DNA of 64,000 nt. Source: Agrobacterium fabrum str. C58 (GTDB taxonomy: Bacteria > Pseudomonadota > Alphaproteobacteria > Rhizobiales > Rhizobiaceae). Under the pieces are notes generated by a model that was not told the origin of the DNA, did no database searches, and saw only the letters and a program-made list of their open reading frames with translations. The stretch spans positions 248,001 to 312,000 of the forward strand of contig NC_003064.2 in assembly GCF_000092025.1 (NCBI RefSeq), written 5' to 3'. Below are positions 9,899 to 19,149 of this stretch, one piece after another (within the stretch, counting starts at the first letter, position 1; every line of letters starts with the position of its first letter). The translations under genes were made by a program, and so were the position numbers.

Positions 9899-11019
9899 TA
9901 TGTTCTGGCGGCGACCACCGATTCCGCAATCTTCATGAAATCACCGGCCGAGACCTTGGTCGGCTCGTAGGTGGTTTTTCCCTGATTTCTGGCGATGGCA
10001 AACTCATCGGTTACCGCACGGCGATGAACAATGACGGTGTCGATGGCCGGAAGGCACAGAACGAATTGTCCGAAATTGCCGTTCATCAAATAGGCGCCTT
10101 TGAACGCGGGGTCGCTGGATGTGGGTATCCACCATAGATAGGCATATCCTAGACCTTCCTTGCTCTTGGTCTGCTCTGGCGTGAACCGCATCTTGGTACT
10201 TTCTGCAATCCAGCTTTCAGGCACGATGGTTTTTCCCCCCCATTTTCCACCTTTCAACATCAATTGCCCAAGGCGCGCCATATCACGTGCCGACAGGAAA
10301 AGATGATAGGCTAGATAGCGGGACTGATTTTCGTACCCCATCATCCGCTGGCGATTAATGTCGAAATCTTCGAAACCCAATGGGTCCGCCAAATCCTCTT
10401 TCAGTGCCTGGAACACAGTTTTTCCGGTACGATTCTCGAAGATCGCACCAAGCACGTTGAAATCCCAGTTGTTGTAAAGAAAAACAGTACCGGTTTTCGT
10501 CTTGCCGCGTTCCGGCGTGTTTTCGCTACCGCCGGGGCTACCTGCTGCATGATAGACGCCGGAACTTGATGTCAGAAGGTCTTTGAGCTTAGCTGTTTTT
10601 TCCAGCGGCAGAAGCCCGTCGTCCTCTTCAATGCCGATCTCGCCAATCGTCATATCGAGATCGATTTTTCCTTCCGCGACATAGCGTCCGAACAGCATGG
10701 ACAATATGCTTTTTCGAGCCGAAGCCAGGTAACTCACATCGGACAGATTGCCGTAGCGATAAACGATCTCTCCGCCCTGTGCCACCATCATAGACGTGGT
10801 GGCCATTGGGTAAAGCTTTGCCTCCATTTCCGCGAGTTTTGCCGAAGACCAGCCTGCGGCAGCCACATCGCCTGCGGTCTTCCATGGTTTCCCGTTCGCG
10901 ACGTAAGGTGTCGTGTCTACCGCGGATACGGTTTTTCCGACAAGGCTGACAGCGGCGAATGTCGATGCAGCCGATGCTGCGAGAACGGCACGTCTTGATA
11001 AAGTGGGACCTGCTGTCAT
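9898..11019 (-). CDS. Tat-exported serine hydrolase, class C beta-lactamase/NylB-like fold
   Basis: A 373-residue paralogue of the enzyme at 7668-8747. The N-terminus MTAGPTLSRRAVLAASAAS is a twin-arginine signal, so it is probably exported folded to the periplasm. The nucleophile motif is S-A-R-K at residues 100-103, followed by the same downstream pattern as the cytoplasmic copy (LLPLEKTAKLKDLLTSSSGV and YNNWDFNVLGA), and GNFGQF replaces KTG. GGGAGGAAT precedes the ATG. The two copies flank a LysR gene, suggesting a duplicated activity with one enzyme outside and one inside the cell. Confidence 0.9.
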   Translation of the reverse strand: MTAGPTLSRRAVLAASAASTFAAVSLVGKTVSAVDTTPYVANGKPWKTAGDVAAAGWSSAKLAEMEAKLYPMATTSMMVAQGGEIVYRYGNLSDVSYLASARKSILSMLFGRYVAEGKIDLDMTIGEIGIEEDDGLLPLEKTAKLKDLLTSSSGVYHAAGSPGGSENTPERGKTKTGTVFLYNNWDFNVLGAIFENRTGKTVFQALKEDLADPLGFEDFDINRQRMMGYENQSRYLAYHLFLSARDMARLGQLMLKGGKWGGKTIVPESWIAESTKMRFTPEQTKSKEGLGYAYLWWIPTSSDPAFKGAYLMNGNFGQFVLCLPAIDTVIVHRRAVTDEFAIARNQGKTTYEPTKVSAGDFMKIAESVVAART

Positions 11020-11066
11020 TCTATTCCTCCCAAAAAATTTTTATTGGTGTGTTGAGCGCCTTTGGG

Positions 11067-12716
11067 TCAATCATCGGCGCAGCTGAAGCTTGAAGCGATT
11101 GCGACGTCGCCATCGCCTTTATATTTTGGCCAGCTTGGATATTCGCAAAGCGGTCTGCTACGGCCCTTGGTCGATGATTTTGTCGCGTCAACGACGACCG
11201 GATTGGATGGGGGCACATCGTGTTCAACCCAATTGTCGAGCGCAGCGAGGTTATCCCAAGTCGGCGAGAAACGACCGCCACCATGCGCCAGGCCGGGTAC
11301 AAGAAAGAAGCGCATGAAGCCCTTGACCTTATCAGCGCCCATCTTCGCGACGATGGATTCGAACAACTTGGCATTGCCCAGCGGACTTACACTTGGGTCG
11401 TCATTGCCCTGAAGCCAGATGATCTTGCCGCCCCGGTCGCTGAAGGTAGACCAATCCGTCCTCGTAGCACCGATTACATCAGAAAGCTCAACGATCCGAT
11501 CCTTGAGTTTTCCCGGCTCGCGGATATCGAATGAAAGCAGATTGAGAGGTTGATCGCGCTGGACGAAGTTTTGCAGGAATTCGAAAGAGCGGCTTGAGTG
11601 ATGCGCGTTAGGCCCCGAAACGGGAGGTGTGCGCATCTGAGGCTCCGACCCGAGCTGCATCATGATACCCTCAAGGCTGTTATAGCCGGGATAGGTGTTT
11701 ATGCCGTTTGCCAACTGATAAGGCAGTGAATATCCTTCATGGTAAATCTTCAGCGTTCGCTCGATCTGTGCTTGCGTCAAACAATCGTCAGGGTTTCCGG
11801 TCACGTCTGATTTGCAGGCCAGGCTTTGAACCAGCACCGCGGATTGAGCACGGCACTGCTGCATGTTGCCCACAAGGCCATCTTCGACGCCATCAAGGCC
11901 GTCACAAGATTTCAGGGCCTCTTTGGAAATTCTCTCCACGAGCTTCGGCGGAATCCAGCCTGCGGATTTGTCGTCATAAACGGCCCGCGCTAGACCGGCT
12001 CCCCAGAGCCGAAGTCCCACAAAGTTTGCCGTTGGGTAATTCGTCAAAATGCCGTCGTAGGATTCCGGCCAGCGCGAGGCTGCCGTCAACCCTTCGCGTC
12101 CACCTGTCGATCCGCCCTGAAAATAGACGCGGGTAACAGGCTTCTCATATCGCTCAGTAACGAGAACCTTCGCCACATCAAGCACTTTCTTGATGTGCAT
12201 ATAGCCGTAATTAAGCATCGCCTCATCGTTTTTGGCGAAAGAGGCGTCGTCCGCGTTCGGAGCTTGATGGCCGGAATCGCTGCCGAAGGTGACGTAGCCC
12301 TGCGTCAGCGGTGTCGGCACGACATCCAGTCCTAAAGTCGTTTTGTCCGTAGTGGGCGGAATGCTACCGTTGTAGCCACCGCCTCCATACTGCAGCATCT
12401 TGCCATTCCACACGCTTGGCAAGTTGACCTGCCAGATGATGTCCGGGGCCTTCGGATCGACAGGCTTTATTTGCCCGATAACCTTGCAATATTCGCCATT
12501 TTGATTGGCTGGATCAGACCCGCCGATCAGGGTTGCGGATTGTATCTTTGCGCCCGTGGTTGGCAGGCTTATCCTTGACGCGGGGATGGATGATGCAGCT
12601 ATCGCCGAACACAGGCCAGCCGCATTCTGTGGCGCGGCGAAAGCAGATTTTACTGGCACATAAGCGAGCGAGATCGTCACCACAACACGTGATGTTGCTA
12701 CAAGCAGAGATGTCAT
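11067..12716 (-). CDS. Tannase/feruloyl-esterase family hydrolase, exported
   Basis: A 549-residue alpha/beta hydrolase of the tannase/feruloyl esterase family. A Sec signal peptide ends near SAFA-AP. The nucleophile motif YFQGGSTGGREGL puts the catalytic Ser at about residue 203; CDGLDGVEDGLVGN is the family's calcium-binding loop with its disulfide cysteines, and PGLAHGGG supplies the catalytic His. GGAGG ACATC ATG on the minus strand fixes the start; the longer reading begins with TTG within the ribosome-binding site. The family cleaves aromatic esters or polyester-like substrates (MHETase is a relative). It lies 47 nt upstream of the exported serine hydrolase and is likely cotranscribed. 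Confidence 0.9.
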   Translation of the reverse strand: MTSLLVATSRVVVTISLAYVPVKSAFAAPQNAAGLCSAIAASSIPASRISLPTTGAKIQSATLIGGSDPANQNGEYCKVIGQIKPVDPKAPDIIWQVNLPSVWNGKMLQYGGGGYNGSIPPTTDKTTLGLDVVPTPLTQGYVTFGSDSGHQAPNADDASFAKNDEAMLNYGYMHIKKVLDVAKVLVTERYEKPVTRVYFQGGSTGGREGLTAASRWPESYDGILTNYPTANFVGLRLWGAGLARAVYDDKSAGWIPPKLVERISKEALKSCDGLDGVEDGLVGNMQQCRAQSAVLVQSLACKSDVTGNPDDCLTQAQIERTLKIYHEGYSLPYQLANGINTYPGYNSLEGIMMQLGSEPQMRTPPVSGPNAHHSSRSFEFLQNFVQRDQPLNLLSFDIREPGKLKDRIVELSDVIGATRTDWSTFSDRGGKIIWLQGNDDPSVSPLGNAKLFESIVAKMGADKVKGFMRFFLVPGLAHGGGRFSPTWDNLAALDNWVEHDVPPSNPVVVDATKSSTKGRSRPLCEYPSWPKYKGDGDVAIASSFSCADD

Positions 12717-13386
12717 GATGTCCTCCAAGCCGTCAGTTACTCCAATCGCTGACAGCGTTCCTCTTCCTTAGACTTAACTGAAAAATCTTTCGTCTGTGAA
12801 ATGCAAATAATAGGCCTATTGTTGCGTTCTACGCATGAACCTTACGGCTACCTGTGACGCTATTAAACCTGTGTCGTTTCAATTCTAATGCGGTAACCAT
12901 ATGGCCGCGACCGGCGGGAAGGGGAGTTCGTTCATCCGGTCCAGCAACTGTTCGACCCCTCAGGTGACCTCATCGGTCGGGCTGATCGCGATATGGAGTT
13001 CAGGCTCACGACCGGGTGCCGGTGGACCGGATTCACGCGATCGGCTGAAGCCCGTTATCCCACCAGACATGTCCACGCCGGACCTCGATATTGATACGGT
13101 GAAGGTGAAGAGCAAGAATGTTCAGTGATTTGCGGTTAGTGAACTACCAGTCTGGGGTCCGAATTGGTTCAAGACCCCCACCACTGGCATCCGCATTAGC
13201 GACGAAAAGCATGGTTGAAGACTGTCAGCCTCACGCCTCCGTCCCCATCGCTAAAACCGCCTTGTGCCGGTAACGATTGGAGTGCGTTCACATGCGATCT
13301 GGTTCAGGGTCCGGCCGGCAGTTTGAAATACCGGGCAAAAAAGGACTTGTGGAGATCGTGCCCGACATACTGTGCAGGCTTAGATG
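12717..13386. other. Intergenic interval without a recognised gene
   Basis: About 670 nt. The left edge should contain the promoter of the tannase-like gene, including an AT-rich stretch at 12780-12820. A 75-codon plus frame at 12901-13128 shows no recognisable motif. The interval may hold remnants of a lost gene, but I could not identify one on either strand. Confidence 0.45.
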
Positions 13387-14268
13387 CTATCCCTTTATCC
13401 CACTCGCCGCGATACTGGAGATGAACAGTCTCTGCAAGCACAGATAAAAGATCAGCACTGGCAGGGTGATGATGGTGAGATAGGCCATGACTTCACCCCA
13501 GGGCGTGTTGAGCTGGAAGAAATATTGCAGCCCCACCATTACGGGCCTGTATGCCTCGGACTGGGTAACGAGAAGCGGCCATAGGTATTGCTGGCTGTAC
13601 ATGACGAGAAACTTCAGGATCGCCGCCGTCGCGATGACCGGGCCGCTGAGCGGCATCACCACCTGGGTATAAATCCGCAGCCAGCTGGCGCCATCAATGC
13701 GCGCCGCCTCCAGCAATTCCTTCGGCAGATCCTTGAAATATTGCACGAAGAGGAAAATCGTCAGCCCGTCTGCGATCCACGGAATGATCTGCACATGCCA
13801 GGAGTTGAGCCACCCCCAGGTAAATCCACCGCTGCCAATCCATGGCAGATTGTTGACTTCCAGCAGGAGTGGCACAGCAATTGTTTCAAAGGGAATGATG
13901 AGAGTGGCGAGGATGATCGAGAATAAAACATCCTTTCCGCGCCAGTTCAAAAAGGTGAAGGCGAAGGCGGCAAGCGAGCCAAAAAGCAGGGCGAGAAACA
14001 CGGTAACGACCGTGACCAGAACCGAATTGAATATGAAGGTGGCAATCGGCGCCCGGACGAAAGCTGCCGTATAGTTTTCAAGCGAGAGATATCCCACCGG
14101 CAGGAAGGCTCGTATCGACGTCGCGTCACTCAGCAATTGGTCATTTGGTTTCAGTGACGAGAACCCCATGAACAATAGCGGCAAAATGAAGATCGCCGCG
14201 AAGGCGAGCATGAGCACATAGTTGCCGATGAGAAAAGCGAGGCTCTTGCGTTGTCCGGCCTGCATCAT
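13387..14268 (-). CDS. Carbohydrate ABC transporter permease, MalG/UgpE type
   Basis: A 293-residue permease with six predicted helices; the cytoplasmic coupling loop is ELLEAARIDGASWLRIYTQV (EAA motif with the conserved Gly). The start at ATG 14268 overlaps the stop of the preceding permease as ATGA and has AGGGAGAA upstream; the longer reading runs into that gene. It pairs with the MalF-type permease at 14265-15353. No ATP-binding gene follows, so the importer must borrow an ATPase from elsewhere. Confidence 0.95.
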   Translation of the reverse strand: MMQAGQRKSLAFLIGNYVLMLAFAAIFILPLLFMGFSSLKPNDQLLSDATSIRAFLPVGYLSLENYTAAFVRAPIATFIFNSVLVTVVTVFLALLFGSLAAFAFTFLNWRGKDVLFSIILATLIIPFETIAVPLLLEVNNLPWIGSGGFTWGWLNSWHVQIIPWIADGLTIFLFVQYFKDLPKELLEAARIDGASWLRIYTQVVMPLSGPVIATAAILKFLVMYSQQYLWPLLVTQSEAYRPVMVGLQYFFQLNTPWGEVMAYLTIITLPVLIFYLCLQRLFISSIAASGIKG

Positions 14269-15353
14269 TGCTTCTCCCTTGTCATGTATCGCTGAGTTAA
14301 GGAAATGCACAGAACAAGCAGAAACAGAACGACAGAGATTGCGGAGCCTGCTGCGATGTCCTGCTGTCGGTATCCTCGCTCAACGGCCTGGTAGACGATG
14401 CTTTGAGTGGAATCGCGAGGTCCCCCCTTGGTCATCACATCGATCTGCGCAAAAAGCGCAAAAGCCTGCATGGTGATGACGATGACAATCAGCACGGCTG
14501 TGTTGCGCAGCAGCGGCCAGGTTATCATGCTGAACCTCTGCCAGCGGCTCGCCCCTTCAATGTCGGCTGCCTCGTAAAGATCCGGAGAGATGGTTTGCAG
14601 GCCGGAGAGCCATATGACCATGTGGAATCCAACGCCCTGCCAGACCGACATCACCAGAATGGCCCATAAGGCGGTGTCAGTTCTGCCCAGCCAGTCGATG
14701 GGCTGGAAGAGCCCGAAGCTCATGTAACTCAAGAGGCTGTTCAGGAGCCCGTTATCAGCTGCGTATATGAACCGCCAGAGCAGCGCCACCACCACCACTG
14801 ACAGCACGACAGGCATGAAGTAGATCGCTCGGAAAATCGTGACGCCGGGGATCTTCTGGTTCACCAACAGGGCAAGAAATAGCGCCAGTGCAGCCTGAAC
14901 AGGCGCGACGACGACCACGAAGGAAAGCGTGTTGACAAGGGCGGTCAGGAATACGACGTCCCTGGCCAGAATGATGATCTGGTGCTCGCCCCAGTTGAAG
15001 CTCTTATATTCCCGCATCCCTTCCAGATGGGGATAGTCGGGATTGTTGCGGGTGAAATTGCGAATTCTCGGATAGGAGACGGAGCCATCCGCATCCCGGC
15101 TGATGCTGCCGTCCGCCTCCTTCTCCGGTTGGAGCGTCAGCACGCCAATACCCAGCAGCCGGGTGTAATTTTCAACGCCGACAAACTCGGTAGGATTGGG
15201 AGACGTCAGCCGCTGATTGGTGAAGGAAAAACCGAGTCCCAGCAGAAAGGGCGTGATCAGGAACAGCCCGATCAGCACCATGGCCGGTGCAGCCATGAGC
15301 CAGCCCGTGACGCCGTCCCGGGTGAGTTTCTCCTTTGAAGAAAAGAACGCCAT
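14265..15353 (-). CDS. Carbohydrate ABC transporter permease, MalF/UgpA type
   Basis: A 362-residue permease. After a short N-terminal region, a hydrophobic helix (MVLIGLFLITPFLLGLGFSF) precedes a roughly 90-residue periplasmic insertion (LGIGVLTLQPEKEADGS onward), then five more helices. The EAA loop is DLYEAADIEGASRWQRFSMI. The large loop after the first helix is characteristic of MalF-like subunits. It lies 12 nt downstream of the binding-protein gene and overlaps the MalG-type gene by four bases. Confidence 0.95.
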   Translation of the reverse strand: MAFFSSKEKLTRDGVTGWLMAAPAMVLIGLFLITPFLLGLGFSFTNQRLTSPNPTEFVGVENYTRLLGIGVLTLQPEKEADGSISRDADGSVSYPRIRNFTRNNPDYPHLEGMREYKSFNWGEHQIIILARDVVFLTALVNTLSFVVVVAPVQAALALFLALLVNQKIPGVTIFRAIYFMPVVLSVVVVALLWRFIYAADNGLLNSLLSYMSFGLFQPIDWLGRTDTALWAILVMSVWQGVGFHMVIWLSGLQTISPDLYEAADIEGASRWQRFSMITWPLLRNTAVLIVIVITMQAFALFAQIDVMTKGGPRDSTQSIVYQAVERGYRQQDIAAGSAISVVLFLLVLCISLTQRYMTREKQ

Positions 15354-15365
15354 CGATCACGACCC

Positions 15366-16634
15366 CTATTTGGGTTGGTAACCGGAATTGCGTTCAATGT
15401 TGTTGTTTATCTCATCCGTTGCATTGTCCAGCGTATCGGCAACATCCGCACCATTGGCAATGTCGGAAAGAGCCTTGGAAAAGACCGGCGAGATAAAGGC
15501 GTAAGCCGGCGTGACTGGACGCAACGTTCCCTGGCGCTTGGACAGTTCGAAGAAAACTTCGAGCGGGCCGCCCTGCCTGTAATTCTTCGTCATCTGGGCA
15601 GCAGAGGAGGTGGCGGGAATGAGGCCGACCGCATCGGAAAACTGCGCGAGATATTTGTCCTGTATGGCGAATTCGATAAAGGCGGACGCGCCTTGCGGAT
15701 GCTTGCTAGTGGCCGACACACCAAATTGCCACGATCCGGCACCGATCTTCGGTCCCTGCCCAAAATCCGGCGAAGGCAGGAACAGCAGGTCGTCGCCATA
15801 TTTCTCCAGCGCCTTCACCGCAACCCAGTTGCCCATCCATTGCAAGGCGTGGCGACCTTCCAGAAAACCGGTTTCATGATCGGCAGGCGATTGTGACGTT
15901 CCGGGTGCCAGCTTCTTCTCGAACAGAGATTGCCACCATTCTCCAAACTTGACGGCACTGTCGCCGTTGAGGAAGTTTTCGGCTGTTTGATAATCTTTCT
16001 TGTCGATCAGGCTGCCGCCGAAGCTCTCCAGAAACGGGCTGAAGGCATAGCTGTACCATTCGGTTTTGTCAGCCATGCCAAGGTCGATGGCATATTCGAA
16101 CTTGCCGCCGGCCGCGATTTTCTCGAGCGCCGCATTGAACTCCTCGCCGGTCCACGGCTGTTCCAGTGTAGGAATGCGAATGCCGTTTTCATCGAGAACC
16201 GATTTGCGGGCGAAGACCGCAACGGCTGCATCCCACAGCCCGACGGAATAGAGCTTGTCTCCCCACTTGCCCACCGCGCCGGGCAGGAAATTTTCAAGGT
16301 TTGCCTCATCGATCTGCAGTGGCTGCAAATAACCCGACCACGCCCAGTTCGGCATGTTCGGCCCATCGACATCCAGAATGTCGGGCAGCTTGTTGGAAAG
16401 TGCTGCGGCGGTGACGGATTCGTTATAGGCACTCTGCGGGAACTCCTGAAGCGAGACCCGCCAATCTGATTGAGATGAATTGAAGTCTTCGATGATGCCG
16501 GCCAAAATCTTGCGTTCTTCAACATTGCCCGCGCCGTGATACCACATCGTCAGGTCGGTCTGCGCCAGTGCCGCAGTGGAAAAAAACATCGACAGGGCGG
16601 TGAATGCGCCCGCAAAAATGGCTTTGTTAGTCAT
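15366..16634 (-). CDS. Extracellular sugar-binding protein of an ABC importer (SBP_bac_1)
   Basis: A 422-residue periplasmic receptor. The signal peptide MTNKAIFAGAFTALSMFFST is cleaved near ALA-QT. The mature start DLTMWYHGAGNVEERKILAG and later WMGNWVAVKALEKYGDDL are typical of family 1 sugar-binding proteins. AGGAGGAGGA precedes the ATG. It is first in a three-gene operon with two permeases. A divergent two-component system 420 nt away may regulate it. The sugar is not identifiable from sequence. Confidence 0.94.
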   Translation of the reverse strand: MTNKAIFAGAFTALSMFFSTAALAQTDLTMWYHGAGNVEERKILAGIIEDFNSSQSDWRVSLQEFPQSAYNESVTAAALSNKLPDILDVDGPNMPNWAWSGYLQPLQIDEANLENFLPGAVGKWGDKLYSVGLWDAAVAVFARKSVLDENGIRIPTLEQPWTGEEFNAALEKIAAGGKFEYAIDLGMADKTEWYSYAFSPFLESFGGSLIDKKDYQTAENFLNGDSAVKFGEWWQSLFEKKLAPGTSQSPADHETGFLEGRHALQWMGNWVAVKALEKYGDDLLFLPSPDFGQGPKIGAGSWQFGVSATSKHPQGASAFIEFAIQDKYLAQFSDAVGLIPATSSAAQMTKNYRQGGPLEVFFELSKRQGTLRPVTPAYAFISPVFSKALSDIANGADVADTLDNATDEINNNIERNSGYQPK

Positions 16635-17056
16635 GGATGGTCCTCCTCCTGAAGAAGGGTAACTTCACCATCCAGAGATTGTTCCGAAGAAAAGTTGCAG
16701 TCTGTCGCTGCACCTTCTCAAGAGCGCGAATAGGAGGCGGCGTGCCGAGCCGCCCACCGCAGACTCGATCCGGCGATATCATGTAAGCGATCACATATGG
16801 CCGTAGAGCTGACGAGGTGGGAACCTTGCGATGAACTGTCCCGCTGAGGGAGAATTGTTTTATCTCAGCGCGGTCGAGCCCAAGAAGCAGGTTAAATGCC
16901 GTGCGATTATTCGGAGTACGTCACGCTTTTCCTCACTTTACAGATTTCCGAACCTCCTTCTCTATTTCGCCTTACGATCATGTCCGACAGGCTCGACTCG
17001 CCGTATAAAGTATTGTCAATTGAGGGTAAGTAAGAGCTAATGTGACGGAGGGCCGC
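16635..17056. promoter_or_regulatory. Divergent promoter interval between sugar importer and two-component system
   Basis: A 422-nt non-coding interval between divergently read operons. Its right half is AT-rich (about 16900-17040) and should contain the kinase promoter. GGAGG at 17047-17051 is the kinase ribosome-binding site. I see no clear palindromic operator. Confidence 0.4.
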
Positions 17057-18454
17057 ATGAGACTCAGGAATCAGATCCTTGCATTGGCCATCGGCCCCCT
17101 CGTTCTTGCCATTATCATCATCACGGCGCTCATTACCTGGCAGTCAATGACGTTGGCGCGCACCAGCATCGACGCTTTCGAACGAAATATGCTTGCTGCC
17201 AAGGAGGCGGAGCTCCTCAACCTCACCAATCTTGCCCTTTCCGCGATTCGTTCGGTTTATGACAAGGCCGGGCCTGATGACGAAGCCGCGAAGAAAGAGG
17301 TCAAGCGTATTCTGATGGACCTTGATTATGGCACGGACGGTTATTTCTTCGTCTATGACTATGACGGGTTGAATGTCGTTCATCCGCGGCAAAATTTCCG
17401 TCCGGGTAATAATTGGCTGGATCTCTATGACCCCGATGGCAATCGGGTTATCTATGACCTGATCGTCAAGGCGAAGGAGGGGGGAGGCCTTGTCCAGTAC
17501 AAGTGGGAGAAACCTTCAACCCGGAAGATCGCCGACAAGCTTTCGTTTGCGGCCGGCCTCGACAAGTGGCGATGGATGATTGGCACGGGTGTCTATCTGG
17601 ATGACGTTTTTGCGGCGACGGCGGCAGCCAAAGAAGAATTGCGCCACTCGATCACATGGAATTTCCTGATCGTGGCGCTGTTTGCAGTTCCCGCTGTTCT
17701 CCTGGTGTTTGCCACCTGCATGCTGCTCAATCTGCGCCAGCAGAGGCTGGCGGACGGGCGGCTGAAGGAGCTGATGCAGAGGGTCATCGATACCCAGGAT
17801 GAGGAACGCCTGCGCATTGCCCGGGAACTGCATGACGGCATTTCTCAAAATCTCGTCGGCGTGCGTTTTGCAATTGATCTCGCGCGGCGCAAGGTGACCC
17901 CGGATAATGTCGGCGCGGTGGAGGCGATCGGCAAAGGCGCGTCGGCATTGACCGAGGCGATCAAGGAGGTCCGTCGTATCTCGCACGACCTGCGTCCCCG
18001 CGTTCTTGACGACCTGGGACTGACTGCAGCTTTGGAGGCCCTGATCTCAAGCTTTTCCGAACGCACCGGCATCGCTGCGACGCTGGAATCGGTGGCCTTC
18101 AAGCACATGCTCGTTCCGGAAGCCCGTGTCGCCCTTTATCGTGTCGCACAAGAGGCGCTCACCAATATCGAGCGTCATTCGGATGCAACGCGGGTCACCA
18201 TCAGGTTCTCCAGCCGGGATGAGCGGGTGCAGATGGTCGTCAGCGACAATGGCCGCGGATTTCCGGCCACGCGAACAGAGAACGAGATGCCGGCCGACAA
18301 GGGTCTTGGTCTCAGAAACATGCAGGAACGCATGACCCATTTCGGCGGCAGGCTCGATGTGGAAAGCTCCGCCAAGGGAACCGTCCTGCGGGCGGTCCTG
18401 CCCATGACGGCCATGAAGGATCATGGCCCTCGTTTGCAGGAGGCTGCGGAGTGA
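17057..18454 (+). CDS. Cache-domain sensor histidine kinase, NarL/UhpB class
   Basis: A 465-residue membrane sensor kinase. A first helix (residues about 8-30) is followed by a periplasmic single Cache (sCache_2) domain at about 35-195 with DGYFFVYDYDGLNVVHP and WMIGTGVYLDDV, both typical of that domain. A second helix is at about 201-225. The HisKA_3 box RIARELHDGISQNLVGV has the phospho-accepting His at residue 259, and the ATPase domain contains SDNGRGF and GLGLRNMQERM. GGAGG at 17047-17051 fixes the start at ATG 17057, not the upstream GTG. It is coupled to the response regulator that overlaps its stop. Cache_2 sensors commonly read carboxylates, and a TRAP carboxylate transporter lies just beyond the regulator. 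Confidence 0.93.
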   Translation: MRLRNQILALAIGPLVLAIIIITALITWQSMTLARTSIDAFERNMLAAKEAELLNLTNLALSAIRSVYDKAGPDDEAAKKEVKRILMDLDYGTDGYFFVYDYDGLNVVHPRQNFRPGNNWLDLYDPDGNRVIYDLIVKAKEGGGLVQYKWEKPSTRKIADKLSFAAGLDKWRWMIGTGVYLDDVFAATAAAKEELRHSITWNFLIVALFAVPAVLLVFATCMLLNLRQQRLADGRLKELMQRVIDTQDEERLRIARELHDGISQNLVGVRFAIDLARRKVTPDNVGAVEAIGKGASALTEAIKEVRRISHDLRPRVLDDLGLTAALEALISSFSERTGIAATLESVAFKHMLVPEARVALYRVAQEALTNIERHSDATRVTIRFSSRDERVQMVVSDNGRGFPATRTENEMPADKGLGLRNMQERMTHFGGRLDVESSAKGTVLRAVLPMTAMKDHGPRLQEAAE

Positions 18455-19083
18455 CCGGTCATCCGATCCGGGTTCTTCTTGTCGACAACCATCCTCTCGT
18501 CCTCGACGGGTTGAAGGCGGTGCTCGAGACTTACGAGCATATTGCCGTCGTCGGAACCGCGGTGTCCGCCATGGCGGGTATTGACGCGGCTGTCGCCACA
18601 AAACCCCATGTAGTGCTGATGGATATCAACATGCCCCAGATCAATGGCATCGATGCCCTGGAGCTGTTCAAGGAAAGACAGCTTTCCGCCCGGGTACTGA
18701 TGCTGTCGATGCATGACAGCCGGGAATATATCTCGACATCGGTGATGTATGGGGCGGCCGGTTATATTCTGAAGGATGTGGCTACGGAGGAAATAGTGGC
18801 GGCAATCGATACCGTTGCGGCCGGCGGCACCTATTTCTCCTCAGGCGTTCGGGACGTGCTGATGGAGAGTTCCACCGGCAGGCTGAAGGAACTGACCACC
18901 CGCGAGCAGGACGTTCTGCTTTTGATTGCCAGGGGAAAAAGCAACCGCGATGCTGCTCTGGCCCTCGATATCGCCGAGCGTACGATGGAAACCCACCGCA
19001 AGAACATCAAGCGGAAACTGGATATTGCGACGACCGCCGGCCTCATTCGTTATGCGATAGATCACGGGCTCATCAAGGCGTAG
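18451..19083 (+). CDS. NarL/LuxR-family response regulator
   Basis: A 210-residue regulator. The receiver domain has acidic D12, phospho-acceptor D58 in VLMDINMP, and the K in YILKDVATEEI. The C-terminal LuxR helix-turn-helix is LTTREQDVLLLIARGKSNRD then TMETHRKNIKRKL. It starts at GTG 18451 within the kinase stop, with AGGAGG 8 nt upstream. It probably controls the TRAP transporter or the sugar importer on either side. Confidence 0.95.
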   Translation: MTGHPIRVLLVDNHPLVLDGLKAVLETYEHIAVVGTAVSAMAGIDAAVATKPHVVLMDINMPQINGIDALELFKERQLSARVLMLSMHDSREYISTSVMYGAAGYILKDVATEEIVAAIDTVAAGGTYFSSGVRDVLMESSTGRLKELTTREQDVLLLIARGKSNRDAALALDIAERTMETHRKNIKRKLDIATTAGLIRYAIDHGLIKA

Positions 19084-19095
19084 CCAAATAAAAGA

Positions 19096-19133
19096 GCAAG
19101 GCCCCGCAAATGTTGCCATCCGCGGGGCCTTGC
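19096..19133. terminator. Bidirectional rho-independent terminator
   Basis: A perfect 12-bp GC-rich stem (GCAAGGCCCCGC / GCGGGGCCTTGC) with a 14-nt loop sits between the convergent response regulator and TRAP genes. On the minus strand the stem is followed by CTCTTTTATTT, a U-rich tail, so it best terminates the TRAP operon; it may also stop plus-strand reading. Confidence 0.85.
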
Positions 19134-19149
19134 TGTAGGTCACTCCGTC

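Noticed and set aside
12901..13128. 75-codon plus frame
   Set aside because: No ribosome-binding site, no motif and not clearly protein-like.
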